Assembly (NCBI GenBank): GCA_008690995.1
Contig: VRMN01000005.1
Span: 620,001 to 684,000 of the forward strand
Direction: 5' to 3'
Length of the DNA stretch: 64,000 bases
From: Porphyridium purpureum
Lineage: Eukaryota; Rhodophyta; Bangiophyceae; Porphyridiales; Porphyridiaceae
This document shows, one piece after another, positions 29,881 to 38,691 of this stretch (position 1 is its first letter; the number at the start of each line of letters is the position of its first letter). The position numbers and the translations under genes are program-made. The notes under the pieces are model-generated. The model worked only from the letters and a program-made list of their open reading frames with translations. It ran no database searches and was not told the DNA's origin.

Positions 29881-30219
29881 TTACTCTTTCCCGCGATCCA
29901 TGCCCAAGTTGTAGGCGCTCTTGGACGTCGCCACAACGCGCCGAGGCGAGGCAAAGACTTCAGACATGCGCGGCTCGGAGAAGTCATACTTCAAATTTGT
30001 ATGGCGAGCCACCAGACGCTCGGGACCATTCAGCCGACGTGGTCGAGCGTCAGCGCGCGTGATCCGATCCTGGCTTGCGGCGCTGAGAAGGTGCGACTGC
30101 TCGTTCGGGTCAGCGCTCACGCTGCCGTGCCGACCTGCATGTTCACCATTGTTCTCTGAGCCCAGCACGCACGGCGCGCTCTCGCTCATATGCATGGGCA
30201 CAATACCATCGCCCTCCAT
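29881..30219 (-). CDS. Small hypothetical protein
   Basis: 112 residues from an ATG at 30219. No family is recognised. The protein is polar: an N-terminal MEGDGIVPMHMSES, a Gly/Asn/Ser-rich middle, and a basic C-terminal half with the order RLNGPERLVARHTNLKYDF, SEPRMSEVF and SPRRVVATS. The C-terminal half has the look of a conserved short linear motif region. The frame remains open upstream of the ATG but without another ATG. It starts only 26 bp from the DNA polymerase delta subunit gene on the other strand. Existence as a gene is moderately supported by its length, ATG and placement. Confidence 0.45.
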   Translation of the reverse strand: MEGDGIVPMHMSESAPCVLGSENNGEHAGRHGSVSADPNEQSHLLSAASQDRITRADARPRRLNGPERLVARHTNLKYDFSEPRMSEVFASPRRVVATSKSAYNLGMDRGKE

Positions 30220-30245
30220 GTCTCGCAAGTCGACCGTTAACCCCA

Positions 30246-31715
30246 ATGGCGCTGGCTTTCTCCGGGAGGGAATGCATGGAAATCTACCACGACCGTTCGC
30301 GCGCGTTTTGGGGACGTGACACAACTTTCAGCCGGGCGACTGCGCCACGCGCGCCGTGCTGGGAGCTGCTGCGGTTGCAACAGCTGCGGGGCGCCGTGCT
30401 GGCCGCGGTGGAATGCGATGCAGTCGCACACGGTGACGTGCTAGTAGGCGTGCTCGAAAAGGAGCGCGGGTCTGTCCGCGCCCTGCGCCATGAAGGGGGC
30501 GCCCAAACGTCGCAAACGCTGCAGCTGGAAAGCGCTGCAGTGTTGCCACGCCATGCTGGATTTGCGCTTGCTGGTGCGGCAGCCATGGCCCGGCATGGGG
30601 GTGACCCTCTGTACGTGCGCGACGAACCTGGGCGGCGCGTGCGCGTGGTAGGCGCGGCAAGTGCCTTACATATTGAGCAGCAGCTCCGACGCATGGCAAC
30701 CGGCGTCGTCGCGGCGTTCTGTGGCACCGTGGAGCAAGATGCATTTGGCACGGTGTTTAGTATCAGCCGCATCTTCCCACCTGGTCCGGCAATGTCACCG
30801 CATGTTCGCGTGTCATCGTCCAATTCAGAGGTCAAGAGCTCGCGCGACGCTCTGATGTTTTTGTCGGGCCTAGAATTTGGCGACCCGCAATACTCACCTC
30901 GCGTGCTAGCGATGCTCGTCGAGTATGTGAGGAGCAGTGTCGCACGCCGCGAGCGCGGCTCCGCGCAATCGCTACCGCCAACCCGTATCCGACGTGTGGT
31001 GATTGCTGGTCACTCACTCGCACGCTCAGCGTATGCGTCCACGCATCAGCTGCATGCTCCGAGTGCGGCCGAAGCGCAGTTGGCCGCTGCTCACGTGCGC
31101 GAATTTGACCGCTTCTTGTGCGAGCTATGTGAACTCGTGCCTGTAGACCTGATGCCCAACGGCAGCAGTGAGAGCGCGAGTTTGGGCCTACCGCAAAGCT
31201 CTTTGAGCCCGTTGCTCTTTCCACGCGCGCGCCTGCTTCGCAACTTTGCTCTGAAGACCAACCCGTATTGCTTTGATCTTGACTCGCTGCGCGTATGTGG
31301 GACATGTGGCGAAAACGTGCGGGACGTGCAACGCTGCACGGGAGAACCCCCGCTCGGCACGCTGGACGCGCTCGAGCTTATGCTCACATTCAGGCACCTA
31401 GCGCCATCCTCGTACCCAAGCGTCTCCGCGACGGCGGCTGCCACGGATGTGTTCGTTCTGGAACACACTCCGAACGTGCTCTTTACGGCGAACATGCCCG
31501 ACGGCTTTCAAACTCGGATTGTGGAATGCGCTGCTACAGGAAGCGGCGCTATGCGCCGTCGGAACGTTGAAGAAACACGAGAGACAGATAAGGAAGCTGA
31601 AACGGAACCCTCATTTCGTTGCCTCCTGCTTGGTTTACCATCCTTTTCACTTACGCAGTGCAGCGTACTTGTGGACCTCGAGAATCTTGACACACGTGTT
31701 GTCGAAATAGTTTGA
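30246..31715 (+). CDS. POLD2: DNA polymerase delta subunit 2 (B-subunit)
   Basis: 489 residues from an ATG at 30246; a second ATG lies ten codons on. The OB-fold part spans about 50-200 and the inactive calcineurin-like phosphoesterase domain 200-480. Diagnostic strings are IFPPGPAM, LMFLSGLEFG, RVVIAGHSL, LVPVDLMP, LPQSSLSPLLFP, LKTNPYCFDLD, CGTCGENVRDV and LTFRHLAPSSYP, each aligned with human POLD2. It bridges the catalytic subunit and POLD3 in leading- and lagging-strand synthesis. The region around 150-180 is shorter than in human, and a polar stretch near 430-455 is inserted. Divergent and 26 bp from a small hypothetical gene. Confidence 0.93.
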   Translation: MALAFSGRECMEIYHDRSRAFWGRDTTFSRATAPRAPCWELLRLQQLRGAVLAAVECDAVAHGDVLVGVLEKERGSVRALRHEGGAQTSQTLQLESAAVLPRHAGFALAGAAAMARHGGDPLYVRDEPGRRVRVVGAASALHIEQQLRRMATGVVAAFCGTVEQDAFGTVFSISRIFPPGPAMSPHVRVSSSNSEVKSSRDALMFLSGLEFGDPQYSPRVLAMLVEYVRSSVARRERGSAQSLPPTRIRRVVIAGHSLARSAYASTHQLHAPSAAEAQLAAAHVREFDRFLCELCELVPVDLMPNGSSESASLGLPQSSLSPLLFPRARLLRNFALKTNPYCFDLDSLRVCGTCGENVRDVQRCTGEPPLGTLDALELMLTFRHLAPSSYPSVSATAAATDVFVLEHTPNVLFTANMPDGFQTRIVECAATGSGAMRRRNVEETRETDKEAETEPSFRCLLLGLPSFSLTQCSVLVDLENLDTRVVEIV

Positions 31716-31896
31716 TGCAGAGATAATCGCAATCGATGATCAACCGTGTCTATTTACTGGTTGCCCTTCCATGCGAGCGACTTGTTCCTCATCAGACAAC
31801 GATCAGTTGCACTCACGCAATGTGTGTTCTTTGGCCCGAGCAATCGCGTCTTCGTTTGCTTGCTTGCCTGCGTCCCTTTTCTCATTCCTGACACTT
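31716..31896. other. Convergent 3' spacer
   Basis: About 180 bp between the stops of POLD2 and the methyltransferase gene. No other feature seen. Confidence 0.5.
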
Positions 31897-32997
31897 TTAC
31901 TGCGCCGCTGGTTTCCGCCTGATGAAAAGCGCTGCGTATAGCATAATGGCGATTGGCAGCACAAAATAGTAGAAGCCGGCGACGGTTCCGAGCATCTGAC
32001 GTAGCACGAATTTGATGCGCTGGCCTAGATTCAACGCACTACTGCGCGTCTGTTCCCAATCGTCCAGCGCGCCATACACGCGGTCCTCCATGGTCAGTGG
32101 GAGGTCTGGGCCGTTGAGCGGCTTCTCGCCCGTGACCACAAGACCCATGATCAACCCATGCCGACGCACACCCTTGTACGCGGCTGGCGTAATCTCAGAG
32201 ACCTTGATGTTGCGGAAGCCAGCCGCGGCGAACCAGTAAATATACTCCTGCTCGGTGGGGAAGAGCATCCACGTGTCGCAGAAGAAGCGCGACAATGGGT
32301 TTGTGGCACGCACCGGGCCTACCATGCAGGCGAGCCCTCCAGGCTTCAGAATGCGGTACGCTTCACCGATGCCCTGCTGTGGATTTGGCCAGTACTCGAT
32401 GCTGCCGCATGACACGTAGCGATCTGCGTAATTTGTACGGATGGGAATATTCTCAGCGTCGCCCTCGATAAACGTCACGCCCGACAGCTCGCGCTTCTGC
32501 GCGGCGTACGACATTTGCGCTGCTGACTGGTCCATGAGAACAACGTATCGCGCCGCGACGTATCGCACTATGCCTAGCGTCGAGAATCCAGTCCCGCCCC
32601 CCACATCCACCACCCGGAGGCAAGGCGAGTCGAGCTGCGCGCGCAAAAGCGCCTCGTCCCGCATTTCGCGCGTCCAGTGGAACGGATTTACCACGACGTC
32701 GTAGAAGAATGACAGCCAGCGATAAAACCAAAAAGCTTCGCGCTTATGCTGCATCATGCCGCGACGCTTACGCCGCTCTGGTGGCTGAAGGTTCTCGACT
32801 TCCTCATTCGGGAAACTTCGCACTCCGATCGCCACATTGGCGGCTGTACCGGATGTGGCGCGCAGCAACCTGACTGCCGGGCGCGCGCGCACCTCTGCGA
32901 CGCGTGCGCGCCGCCGCGATGAACACAGCGAAGTGTGTATCTCCGCCTGCCGGCCACCATAGAGCGTTGGGACGAAGCCCACCTGCGCCAGCATCAT
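31897..32997 (-). CDS. MPBQ/MSBQ methyltransferase (plastid, VTE3-like)
   Basis: About 366 residues from the ATG at 32997. It methylates 2-methyl-6-phytyl- and solanesyl-benzoquinol in tocopherol and plastoquinone synthesis at the plastid inner envelope. The N-terminus (MMLAQVGFVP, then Arg/Ala-rich to about 55) resembles a red-algal transit peptide with an early Phe. The core contains WLSFFYDVVVNPFHWTREMRDEAL, the SAM motif VVDVGGGTGFSTL (129-141), LMDQS, EGDAENIP, SCGSIEYWPNP and RILKPGG. A C-terminal membrane helix (FYYFVLPIAIMLYAALFI) matches the membrane anchor of plant VTE3. This gene marks the organism as photosynthetic. Divergent from the Lifeguard gene across 103 bp. Confidence 0.93.
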   Translation of the reverse strand: MMLAQVGFVPTLYGGRQAEIHTSLCSSRRRARVAEVRARPAVRLLRATSGTAANVAIGVRSFPNEEVENLQPPERRKRRGMMQHKREAFWFYRWLSFFYDVVVNPFHWTREMRDEALLRAQLDSPCLRVVDVGGGTGFSTLGIVRYVAARYVVLMDQSAAQMSYAAQKRELSGVTFIEGDAENIPIRTNYADRYVSCGSIEYWPNPQQGIGEAYRILKPGGLACMVGPVRATNPLSRFFCDTWMLFPTEQEYIYWFAAAGFRNIKVSEITPAAYKGVRRHGLIMGLVVTGEKPLNGPDLPLTMEDRVYGALDDWEQTRSSALNLGQRIKFVLRQMLGTVAGFYYFVLPIAIMLYAALFIRRKPAAQ

Positions 32998-33100
32998 GCT
33001 TATGCTGATGATCACAGTCCCCGTACGTCGCCACAAACCAGTTGCCACCTCCGCCTCACGCTCGCGCAAAATAATTGGACGCAACTATGGACGCTCGAGC
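32998..33100. promoter_or_regulatory. 103 bp divergent promoter VTE3-like / TMBIM
   Basis: Only 103 bp separate the likely ATGs. The TMBIM frame has ATGs further upstream (from 32996) that overlap the methyltransferase start on the other strand; these are less likely because they add a poorly conserved tail. Confidence 0.45.
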
Positions 33101-33934
33101 ATGGATAGCCAGTGGCTGTTGGATGGCAACAACGGGGACGATGACGCACGAATCAGGCGCACGGATGACTACGGAACGGTAGCCTTACGTGATGACCGTG
33201 CGGACGAAAGCGAGCGTGCCGAGGTCGCGCCGTTTTCGCCGCGCGGATTAGGGCGAGCTGGGCAAGGCCGATTCTTGTGCGCGGTTTTCGCGATACTGGC
33301 ACTGGAATTCGGGTCCGCCGCGCTGGCCGGTATCGTTGCGCTGTCGTATGGCGGGGCGCGCGGGACAATCGAGCTCGCGCAAGGTCCCAGCCCCTGGTTC
33401 TCCCGCTTGGATCTGTATGTGGCAGTGTGGGTTGGCGTAGCGTTGCTCAGTGCGCTCTTCCTCATTGGCAGGAGAAAGACGCTCAACAGACTACTTGTGT
33501 TGGCATTTATCGCGTCAGGAGCGTATGCGTTCGCGTGTGCTACGCTGCTGTACGGCCTACGGGTTCTTCCCGTCCTGGTGTTTTGTGGCATGAGCGCAAT
33601 GCTCTTTGTTTTGGCTTCGTTTTTCGAGTTGAGCCGGCTACTCTTGGCGTGGCGTGGCGGGAATGCGGCAATGTGGGCCACGCTTGCCGCCGTTGCGTGT
33701 GGTTTACTTGTCGCCGCGCGCTGTGCTTTCATGGTGCGCACCTTGCATGTGGCCATCGGTTCGGGCACTCATGTCGCAGGGCTCATTGTGGGTATCGTAT
33801 TGAGCGTGCTCTGGTTCGCATACGCCATTTTCGACGCGCGGCTTATCTCCCAACATTTCTCAGGTGCGGAAGATATTTGGTATGCCTGCGTCATGCTTCA
33901 CGCGGACCTATTTCGGCTCGTCTTTCGCATCTGA
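33101..33934 (+). CDS. Lifeguard/TMBIM (Bax inhibitor-1 superfamily) membrane protein
   Basis: 277 residues from the ATG at 33101. A polar N-terminus of about 60 residues precedes seven hydrophobic segments, the number expected in the family. The last part reads AIFDARLISQHF then YACVMLHADLFRLVFRI, matching the family's terminal motif 'FDTQLI...AALNLYLDIINLF' with its conserved Asp pair. Members are calcium leak channels in ER, Golgi or plasma membrane and restrain cell death. Conservation outside the last two segments is weak, so subfamily is unclear. Confidence 0.7.
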   Translation: MDSQWLLDGNNGDDDARIRRTDDYGTVALRDDRADESERAEVAPFSPRGLGRAGQGRFLCAVFAILALEFGSAALAGIVALSYGGARGTIELAQGPSPWFSRLDLYVAVWVGVALLSALFLIGRRKTLNRLLVLAFIASGAYAFACATLLYGLRVLPVLVFCGMSAMLFVLASFFELSRLLLAWRGGNAAMWATLAAVACGLLVAARCAFMVRTLHVAIGSGTHVAGLIVGIVLSVLWFAYAIFDARLISQHFSGAEDIWYACVMLHADLFRLVFRI

Positions 33935-34175
33935 TGGACAAATAACGCAGGCATTCCGTGGCTGTGCGTGAAATTGGACGTGAACGTATGGCATATGAAG
34001 GGTGAGGGCGAACAACACTCCAATACGTTTCTGATAATATTCATTTTGCACATTCTCTTTCCCCGCTTGCCTACATCCTCGTCTGGCGTGGCTCCCTCAG
34101 CCTGTCCGCGCATGCGCAACTCCCGAGACACCGGGAAGCTGTCAAAATATCGCTCACGTTACTAGCCACTGGGAT
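33935..34175. other. Convergent 3' spacer
   Basis: About 240 bp between the TMBIM stop and the end of the next minus-strand gene. No further feature recognised. Confidence 0.45.
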
Positions 34176-34583
34176 TCAGACGCTTTCGCCGAGCCTTCTG
34201 TCGTCCTCGAGCGGCACCGCGTTGAGCTTTTCCCAGCACTGCTGCTGGCCTTCGTACGGATCGCACTCCTTTGCAGAATGAATGTGATGCGGCACGTGAT
34301 AGAACTCCTCAATGATCCGTTCGACCTCGAGCTCATCTGGGACGGCCATTTTCTTCGCCGGCTGCGGGGATGCCGACGAAGCGCGCTGCCGCTCCTGCTG
34401 CGTCTGCCTCTGACCGTCGAGCTCGTCCTCGTCACGTTGCGCAGCAGCGAGCGTGCTCCTCCCCGTGCGCGGCGCACCACACGCCGGCTTCCAGCACACC
34501 CTGTTTCGCCGACATCGCGCCTCCACAACGCGCGCAGATCCTAATCCCACAAACGTGGCTGACGCTCCCGCAAACGCCACCAT
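34176..34583 (-). CDS. Small putative plastid protein, weakly CP12-like
   Basis: 135 residues from an ATG at 34583. The N-terminus MVAFAGASATFVG followed by Arg/Ala-rich sequence to about 50 looks like a red-algal transit peptide. The rest is hydrophilic with Gln/Arg/Ser, then VERIIEEFYHVPHHIHSAKECDPYEGQQQCWEKL. The Cys-x8-Cys followed by W and an acidic stretch resembles the N-terminal cysteine module of CP12, the redox linker of GAPDH and phosphoribulokinase, but the second CP12 cysteine pair is absent. The leader on its strand is purine-rich (34590-34650), as in likely highly expressed genes here. The CP12 idea is tentative; other short plastid proteins are possible. Confidence 0.5.
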   Translation of the reverse strand: MVAFAGASATFVGLGSARVVEARCRRNRVCWKPACGAPRTGRSTLAAAQRDEDELDGQRQTQQERQRASSASPQPAKKMAVPDELEVERIIEEFYHVPHHIHSAKECDPYEGQQQCWEKLNAVPLEDDRRLGESV

Positions 34584-35292
34584 AGCGTCGCCGTCTTGCC
34601 TCCTCCCTCCCTCTCTCTGTCTCTCCTGCTCTCCTTCTCCCTCCAAGCACTGCTGCGTCTAACGAATCACAAAAAATCAAAAATGTTAAAACTTAAACTT
34701 AAATAATTATATACTTAACTTTCGCATGGATAGAGGTACACTGACGCGCTGCGGAGTACAGTTTCGGTGCAATGGTTTTGGCCCGCGCAGTGCCGCAGTG
34801 CCTATGGGGGGATGGGTCAGACGTCTTGCGAGACACAAAGGTGCCTTTGCAGCTTCCGTGCCATCCGCGCTGGGCATCGACACTGCACACGCCAGGTCCT
34901 CGCGACACCTCGCGTGAACGACAAGGGCATGTTTGCCACCCGGGCGCACCGGTCATCGCGTAGGCTGCTGAGTCGATCGCAGCATGTGGAGGCCATCTCC
35001 TGGCCACGAAGGGTTTCATTGGCAACCGCTCCATAACTGGACAAGACACAGAGTCAGCAGGAGGCTTCAACGTGGCTTGTGGCAGCTTGATTATGATCAC
35101 CATGGCGTTTACACAAAGCATCGCCCTCGCCCCCATCCACCTCGCAAGGTGCCATCAGCTGAATGTTAAAATAACGATCACATGATAAATATTAGTTTAA
35201 AGAATGAAACCCTAGCGCGTGAACACTGGGGTGGTAAGCGAGAGAGAGGCGGGAAGAACTCGGGAGTCTCGAGTGAGTGCGGAGCAGACAGC
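34584..35292. promoter_or_regulatory. Divergent region small plastid protein / PAP2
   Basis: 0.7 kb. From left: pyrimidine tract 34590-34650 (purine leader of the minus gene), AT-rich block 34665-34726, GTACACTG at about 34735 and GTACAGT at 34756-34762, a featureless stretch, an AT-rich block at 35165-35205, GAAACCCTAG at 35206-35215 and a purine leader before the PAP2 ATG. No gene supported. Confidence 0.5.
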
Positions 35293-36480
35293 ATGGGAGG
35301 CTCTGTGGAGGTGGGGCGGGCGCAGGAGGCGCGGCGCCTTGCGCGAGAGCAGTCCACACAGCAGGCCCTGCAGAGTTTGACGCCGGCTGAGCTGAGAAAG
35401 CTGCTGGGCAAGCTCGAAACAGACGCGCTCGAGCTCAGCTCGATGCGGCCCAAGGACTCGTACGTGTACGATTTTAGTGAGGCGCTGGACGACTACACGC
35501 AATCATATGATGACGCAATTATATCGCTGATGCAGCGACAGACGGGCAGGGCGGTGTACGCGCTCAGCGTCTTCTTCTCCGCGCTCACCGCTATCGAGTC
35601 CGCCATTTGGATGCCGTTTGTTCTGTTCTCATTGGGGTATGACCGTTTTGCGACCATCGCCACGCACCTGCTCCTTGCCCTCGCGCTCATCAGCCAGATT
35701 CCGAAGCGGTTTCTATGGCGGCCGCGTCCATGGATGATCGGACGTGCAAAGGGCATTCGCAAGGATCCGACGAGCTCTTTTCCATCGCGCGGCGTCACCT
35801 GTGCCATCGTGTTCCCCCTCACCATCCTCTTAGGCATCGAGGCTGAGACGGGTCGCAGAATTCCGATCCTTGTGTATCTTGTGTCCATTCTAGTGCTTGT
35901 CGCTTGCACCTTTTGGGCGCGCGTCCACGTGGGCGCACACTATCCGACAGACGCATTCGGTGGCATGTTGCTAGGCATTTTTGTCGTGCTCGTAGGTCTG
36001 CACTCGCTGCGTTTTCATGACCTGATGCAGTGTTCGACCAATAACAGCATGTACCCGAGCGACGCAGCGCGTGTGCTAACTCACGATAACTGGAGCGCTG
36101 CGGCTTCACACATCTGGCCGGCTTTGCTGATTGGCGCGCTGTTCAGCTCCGTGCTGGCCCTACTGAGCGCAGTTGCACCCGTGCATTTCTGGCTCAAAAA
36201 CAATTATGTGTATGGCCTTCTGCTGAGCAGCCTGACCGTACGCTATGCGTTTCTGTGCCCACAAGCACACGGCTTTGGGTTCGCTCCTATGGAGGCGCTG
36301 ACATTTGGCACGCATGTGCGCAGAATCTTAATGGGCGGCGCCTTTATTGGCCTGAGCTTTCTCTTGAAGCCGTTGCGCCGGTTCAAGGCTGCTTGGATGC
36401 TGAACGCTCAGCGTATGGCCAAGTTCTCGTTAATTTATGTATCGGTCATCGCATTGATCGTGCATTTTCGTATCAGCTGA
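35293..36480 (+). CDS. PAP2-superfamily membrane phosphatase with altered second motif
   Basis: 395 residues from the ATG at 35293; an earlier in-frame ATG at 35182 would translate through a promoter-like motif. Multi-pass protein (about eight hydrophobic segments). PAP2 motif C1 is KRFLWRPRP (138-146), motif C3 is RVHVGAHYPTD (210-220, nucleophile-type His216). Motif C2, normally PSGH or PSxH, reads PSRG (164-167), so the usual catalytic-acid histidine is missing. Family members dephosphorylate lipid phosphates such as sphingosine-1-phosphate, phosphatidate or dolichyl diphosphate in ER membranes. The layout with an N-terminal soluble stretch resembles sphingosine-1-phosphate phosphatases. 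Activity of this variant is uncertain. Confidence 0.8.
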   Translation: MGGSVEVGRAQEARRLAREQSTQQALQSLTPAELRKLLGKLETDALELSSMRPKDSYVYDFSEALDDYTQSYDDAIISLMQRQTGRAVYALSVFFSALTAIESAIWMPFVLFSLGYDRFATIATHLLLALALISQIPKRFLWRPRPWMIGRAKGIRKDPTSSFPSRGVTCAIVFPLTILLGIEAETGRRIPILVYLVSILVLVACTFWARVHVGAHYPTDAFGGMLLGIFVVLVGLHSLRFHDLMQCSTNNSMYPSDAARVLTHDNWSAAASHIWPALLIGALFSSVLALLSAVAPVHFWLKNNYVYGLLLSSLTVRYAFLCPQAHGFGFAPMEALTFGTHVRRILMGGAFIGLSFLLKPLRRFKAAWMLNAQRMAKFSLIYVSVIALIVHFRIS

Positions 36481-37090
36481 GCTCATGTACAGGCAAACAC
36501 GCCGCAGTGATAATATTCTGGTGGTCCCGGATCAGGCATCGACTTGACCTGGAAGACTGGGCCCACACGGCAAGTATTCTTGAAATAGGAAGGGTCAGCG
36601 CACGCGAGCTGTAAATGGTCCAGTCAGATTTGTCTCGACGACCTTTCACTCGCGGCTCAGCACTCTCATATGTGCCGAATGGTGGATCGCGAATCACGGT
36701 CTCATGCGATCAGGATGAGCACGCACACCTGCCTGGCGATCCGGTTAGCAGGATGAAGGCGCGAACTGGGTGTCGCCTTATGGCTTCTTGTAGGAAGACT
36801 GCGCGACTGCTCCGGATAAATAAAGTTCGAAACCTCTGTTTGAGCTCGCCCTAAAATGCACACGTGTCGCTCGCAGGCTTCGTTCCGGAACCGTACAGCG
36901 ACACACGTCCTTGTTCTGCTAAACGCTTTGCCAATTTCACATCTCGTCACCCAAATTGCAAGCGAGAGCGCAGCGACAGATTGGGTGCTTGTGTGCTATC
37001 TTGGTAAGCACGCAAGCGTACACGACAGGCGCCGGCATTGCTTTAACGCACCGGGAGGCTGCGTGTTCTCTTGCGACCCCGCGCGCTACC
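36481..37090. other. Spacer between PAP2 and tail-anchored protein genes
   Basis: 0.6 kb on the plus-gene path. It should contain the PAP2 3' UTR and the promoter of the next gene. A 79-codon plus frame from 36615 has an ATG but no protein-like character. Nothing else supported. Confidence 0.4.
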
Positions 37091-37684
37091 ATGAGCCTTC
37101 TAGCGTCGGCGATTGCGCGGCCGTTCTCCGAGGTGGGCTCACAGGCCTCTGAGCTCGGCAACCCGAACGACGAAATCTTTAGTGAGTACGGGGAACGCTC
37201 TTTGCCTCCTCCAGGCGATCGACGAGCAGGCGAGAAACAACGGAGCACACGCGAGCATGGCGCAGGAGCCGGGCCGTTCCTACTGTCCGGCCTGCTCGGT
37301 GTGTTCCAATCCAAGCAGCACGATGGAGGCAGCGCCGAAGCCGCCGCGGCGGCTGCGGCATACGGCATCGATGAATCGGATGCGCGCTCGATCAACAAGT
37401 TGAACAAGAGGCAGTTGTTTATTGCGCTGACGATGCGCATCAGCGACTTGCGCGCAGACAAATTGCGCATGGAGCGCGAAATGGCGCTCGCACAAGAGGC
37501 GATGACGCAGAACAGCCGCGAGCTTGCGCGCATTCAAAGTCAGCTGGATGAGGCTCTTACACACGCGCACCAGCTCGAGCAAAAGAACGCCATGTTACAG
37601 CTCGTATGCTCGATTGGCTCTCTGTTGGCCATATCGACTACAGCTGTGCTCGTCTCGGGGATGTGGGACAAGCATAGGAATTAA
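37091..37684 (+). CDS. Coiled-coil tail-anchored membrane protein
   Basis: 197 residues from an ATG at 37091; the open frame extends 45 codons upstream without ATG. N-terminal MSLLASAIARPFSEVG is amphipathic. A Gly/Arg-rich loop precedes an eight-alanine run at about 79-88, then a long coiled coil (about 100-168; RADKLRMEREMALAQEAMTQ) and a single membrane helix at the end (LVCSIGSLLAISTTAVLVSG) followed by MWDKHRN. This is the build of a C-tail-anchored protein of ER or organelle outer membranes. No family recognised. Confidence 0.65.
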   Translation: MSLLASAIARPFSEVGSQASELGNPNDEIFSEYGERSLPPPGDRRAGEKQRSTREHGAGAGPFLLSGLLGVFQSKQHDGGSAEAAAAAAAYGIDESDARSINKLNKRQLFIALTMRISDLRADKLRMEREMALAQEAMTQNSRELARIQSQLDEALTHAHQLEQKNAMLQLVCSIGSLLAISTTAVLVSGMWDKHRN

Positions 37685-38146
37685 ACCGTCGAAATGGACC
37701 ACCAGGGCGGAAACTTTAGCGCCGCGTCGACCGCGGTAGTTTCTTCTGCTGGTGAAGAAGAGAAAAGAAAGCTTACGTGGGTCTCGAAAAGTCTTGAAAT
37801 GAAAACGAAAGCTGCTCTTCAGCGTCGATCTTCCATTGCGGAATCCCACAGTACAAACTTGGTCAGCTTTAGTTTGATCCTGGAGAACAACAAATCCCTT
37901 GCAGACGACCGTTGGACGCAAAGGATTTGCAATCGTGTTATCAGGCATTGCGCGCGGTTCAGACTTTTTGCCGATTACCTCGCACACCCCGCCTCCCGCG
38001 CTGAAGTTTCTTGTGTATATCGTGATCAATCTTCCACGGTCCACGTACTCGTGGAAGCTCCAAAGTGCTGGGCGTCGGGCGAAGCGGTCCGTCGCGCGGT
38101 CGCCGGAGACCTGCACGAAACCCACGTCGCCCGTGGTGATCAAACG
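37685..38146. other. Convergent spacer
   Basis: 0.46 kb between the tail-anchored protein and the zinc-finger protein genes, read from both sides as 3' UTR. The frame of the zinc-finger gene reopens after its stop, but the translation is not protein-like and was not added. Confidence 0.4.
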
Positions 38147-38515
38147 TCAGCCACCTGCCATTTTAGAGCCTCGGCATTGCAAGCAGATTTTTGTGCCGAG
38201 TCCAGCGCACTCACCACACAGCAAGCCCGTCACGTCTCCACGCACACGGCGCGTACCGAGGGCGCGCGCGCGCGGCGAGCACCACCCGCGCCCGCGGCAC
38301 TGCTTGCATTCGCGCCGCCCCATGCCTGCGCATCCCGGGCAGTCACCTCGCGGCTGCCGCGCAGTTCGCGCATATCGTGCAACCCACACCGAACCCGCTG
38401 CCACCACAGCAAATGCGAACGCATCGGCTACTACGACCACCGCGTCAGATGGAACTAGCACAAACCCAACGCCCAAATGCGCGTCTGTGCCGCGCGCCGG
38501 CACGAGCTCCCGCAT
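38147..38515 (-). CDS. DnaJ-type cysteine-rich zinc-finger protein, probably plastid
   Basis: 122 residues from an ATG at 38515. Four CxxCxG-like motifs: CPGCAGMG, CKQCRGRG, CGECAGLG and CLQCRGSK, which form the DnaJ-type zinc domain without a J domain. Such proteins in plants (BSD2, PSA2, LQY1 and relatives) act as plastid chaperones or thiol-disulfide isomerases for Rubisco and photosystems. The 55 residues before the domain are Val/Ala-rich and could be a transit peptide; upstream codons are open, Arg/Ala-rich (RKRKGAAAATSFG) and lack an ATG, so an upstream exon carrying the real start is possible. Divergent from the SAM-DUF202 gene across 176 bp. Confidence 0.7.
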   Translation of the reverse strand: MRELVPARGTDAHLGVGFVLVPSDAVVVVADAFAFAVVAAGSVWVARYARTARQPRGDCPGCAGMGRRECKQCRGRGWCSPRARALGTRRVRGDVTGLLCGECAGLGTKICLQCRGSKMAGG

Positions 38516-38691
38516 CCAGGCAAATCCCGCGGTTTCAATACCAAAGCTCGTGGCTGCGGCCGCCCCTTTTCGCTTGCGGGCTCGTGCAGCTCGAAGTCGG
38601 CAAACTCCTGCTTGTCACTGAAGTGAGACCTTCATGCGCACGTGCCTGACGCGGTTCGAATTGAGGGAAGAGGAAGCGCGCTCAGTGCGGC

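Noticed and set aside
34726-35169. Short overlapping plus and minus frames between the small plastid protein and PAP2
   Set aside because: All are short, overlapping in several phases and without family character; the region has promoter-type elements.
37694-38621. Two overlapping plus-strand frames of about 240-254 codons
   Set aside because: They run antisense to the CxxCxG zinc-finger gene, are rich in Arg, Pro, His and Ala, and match no family.
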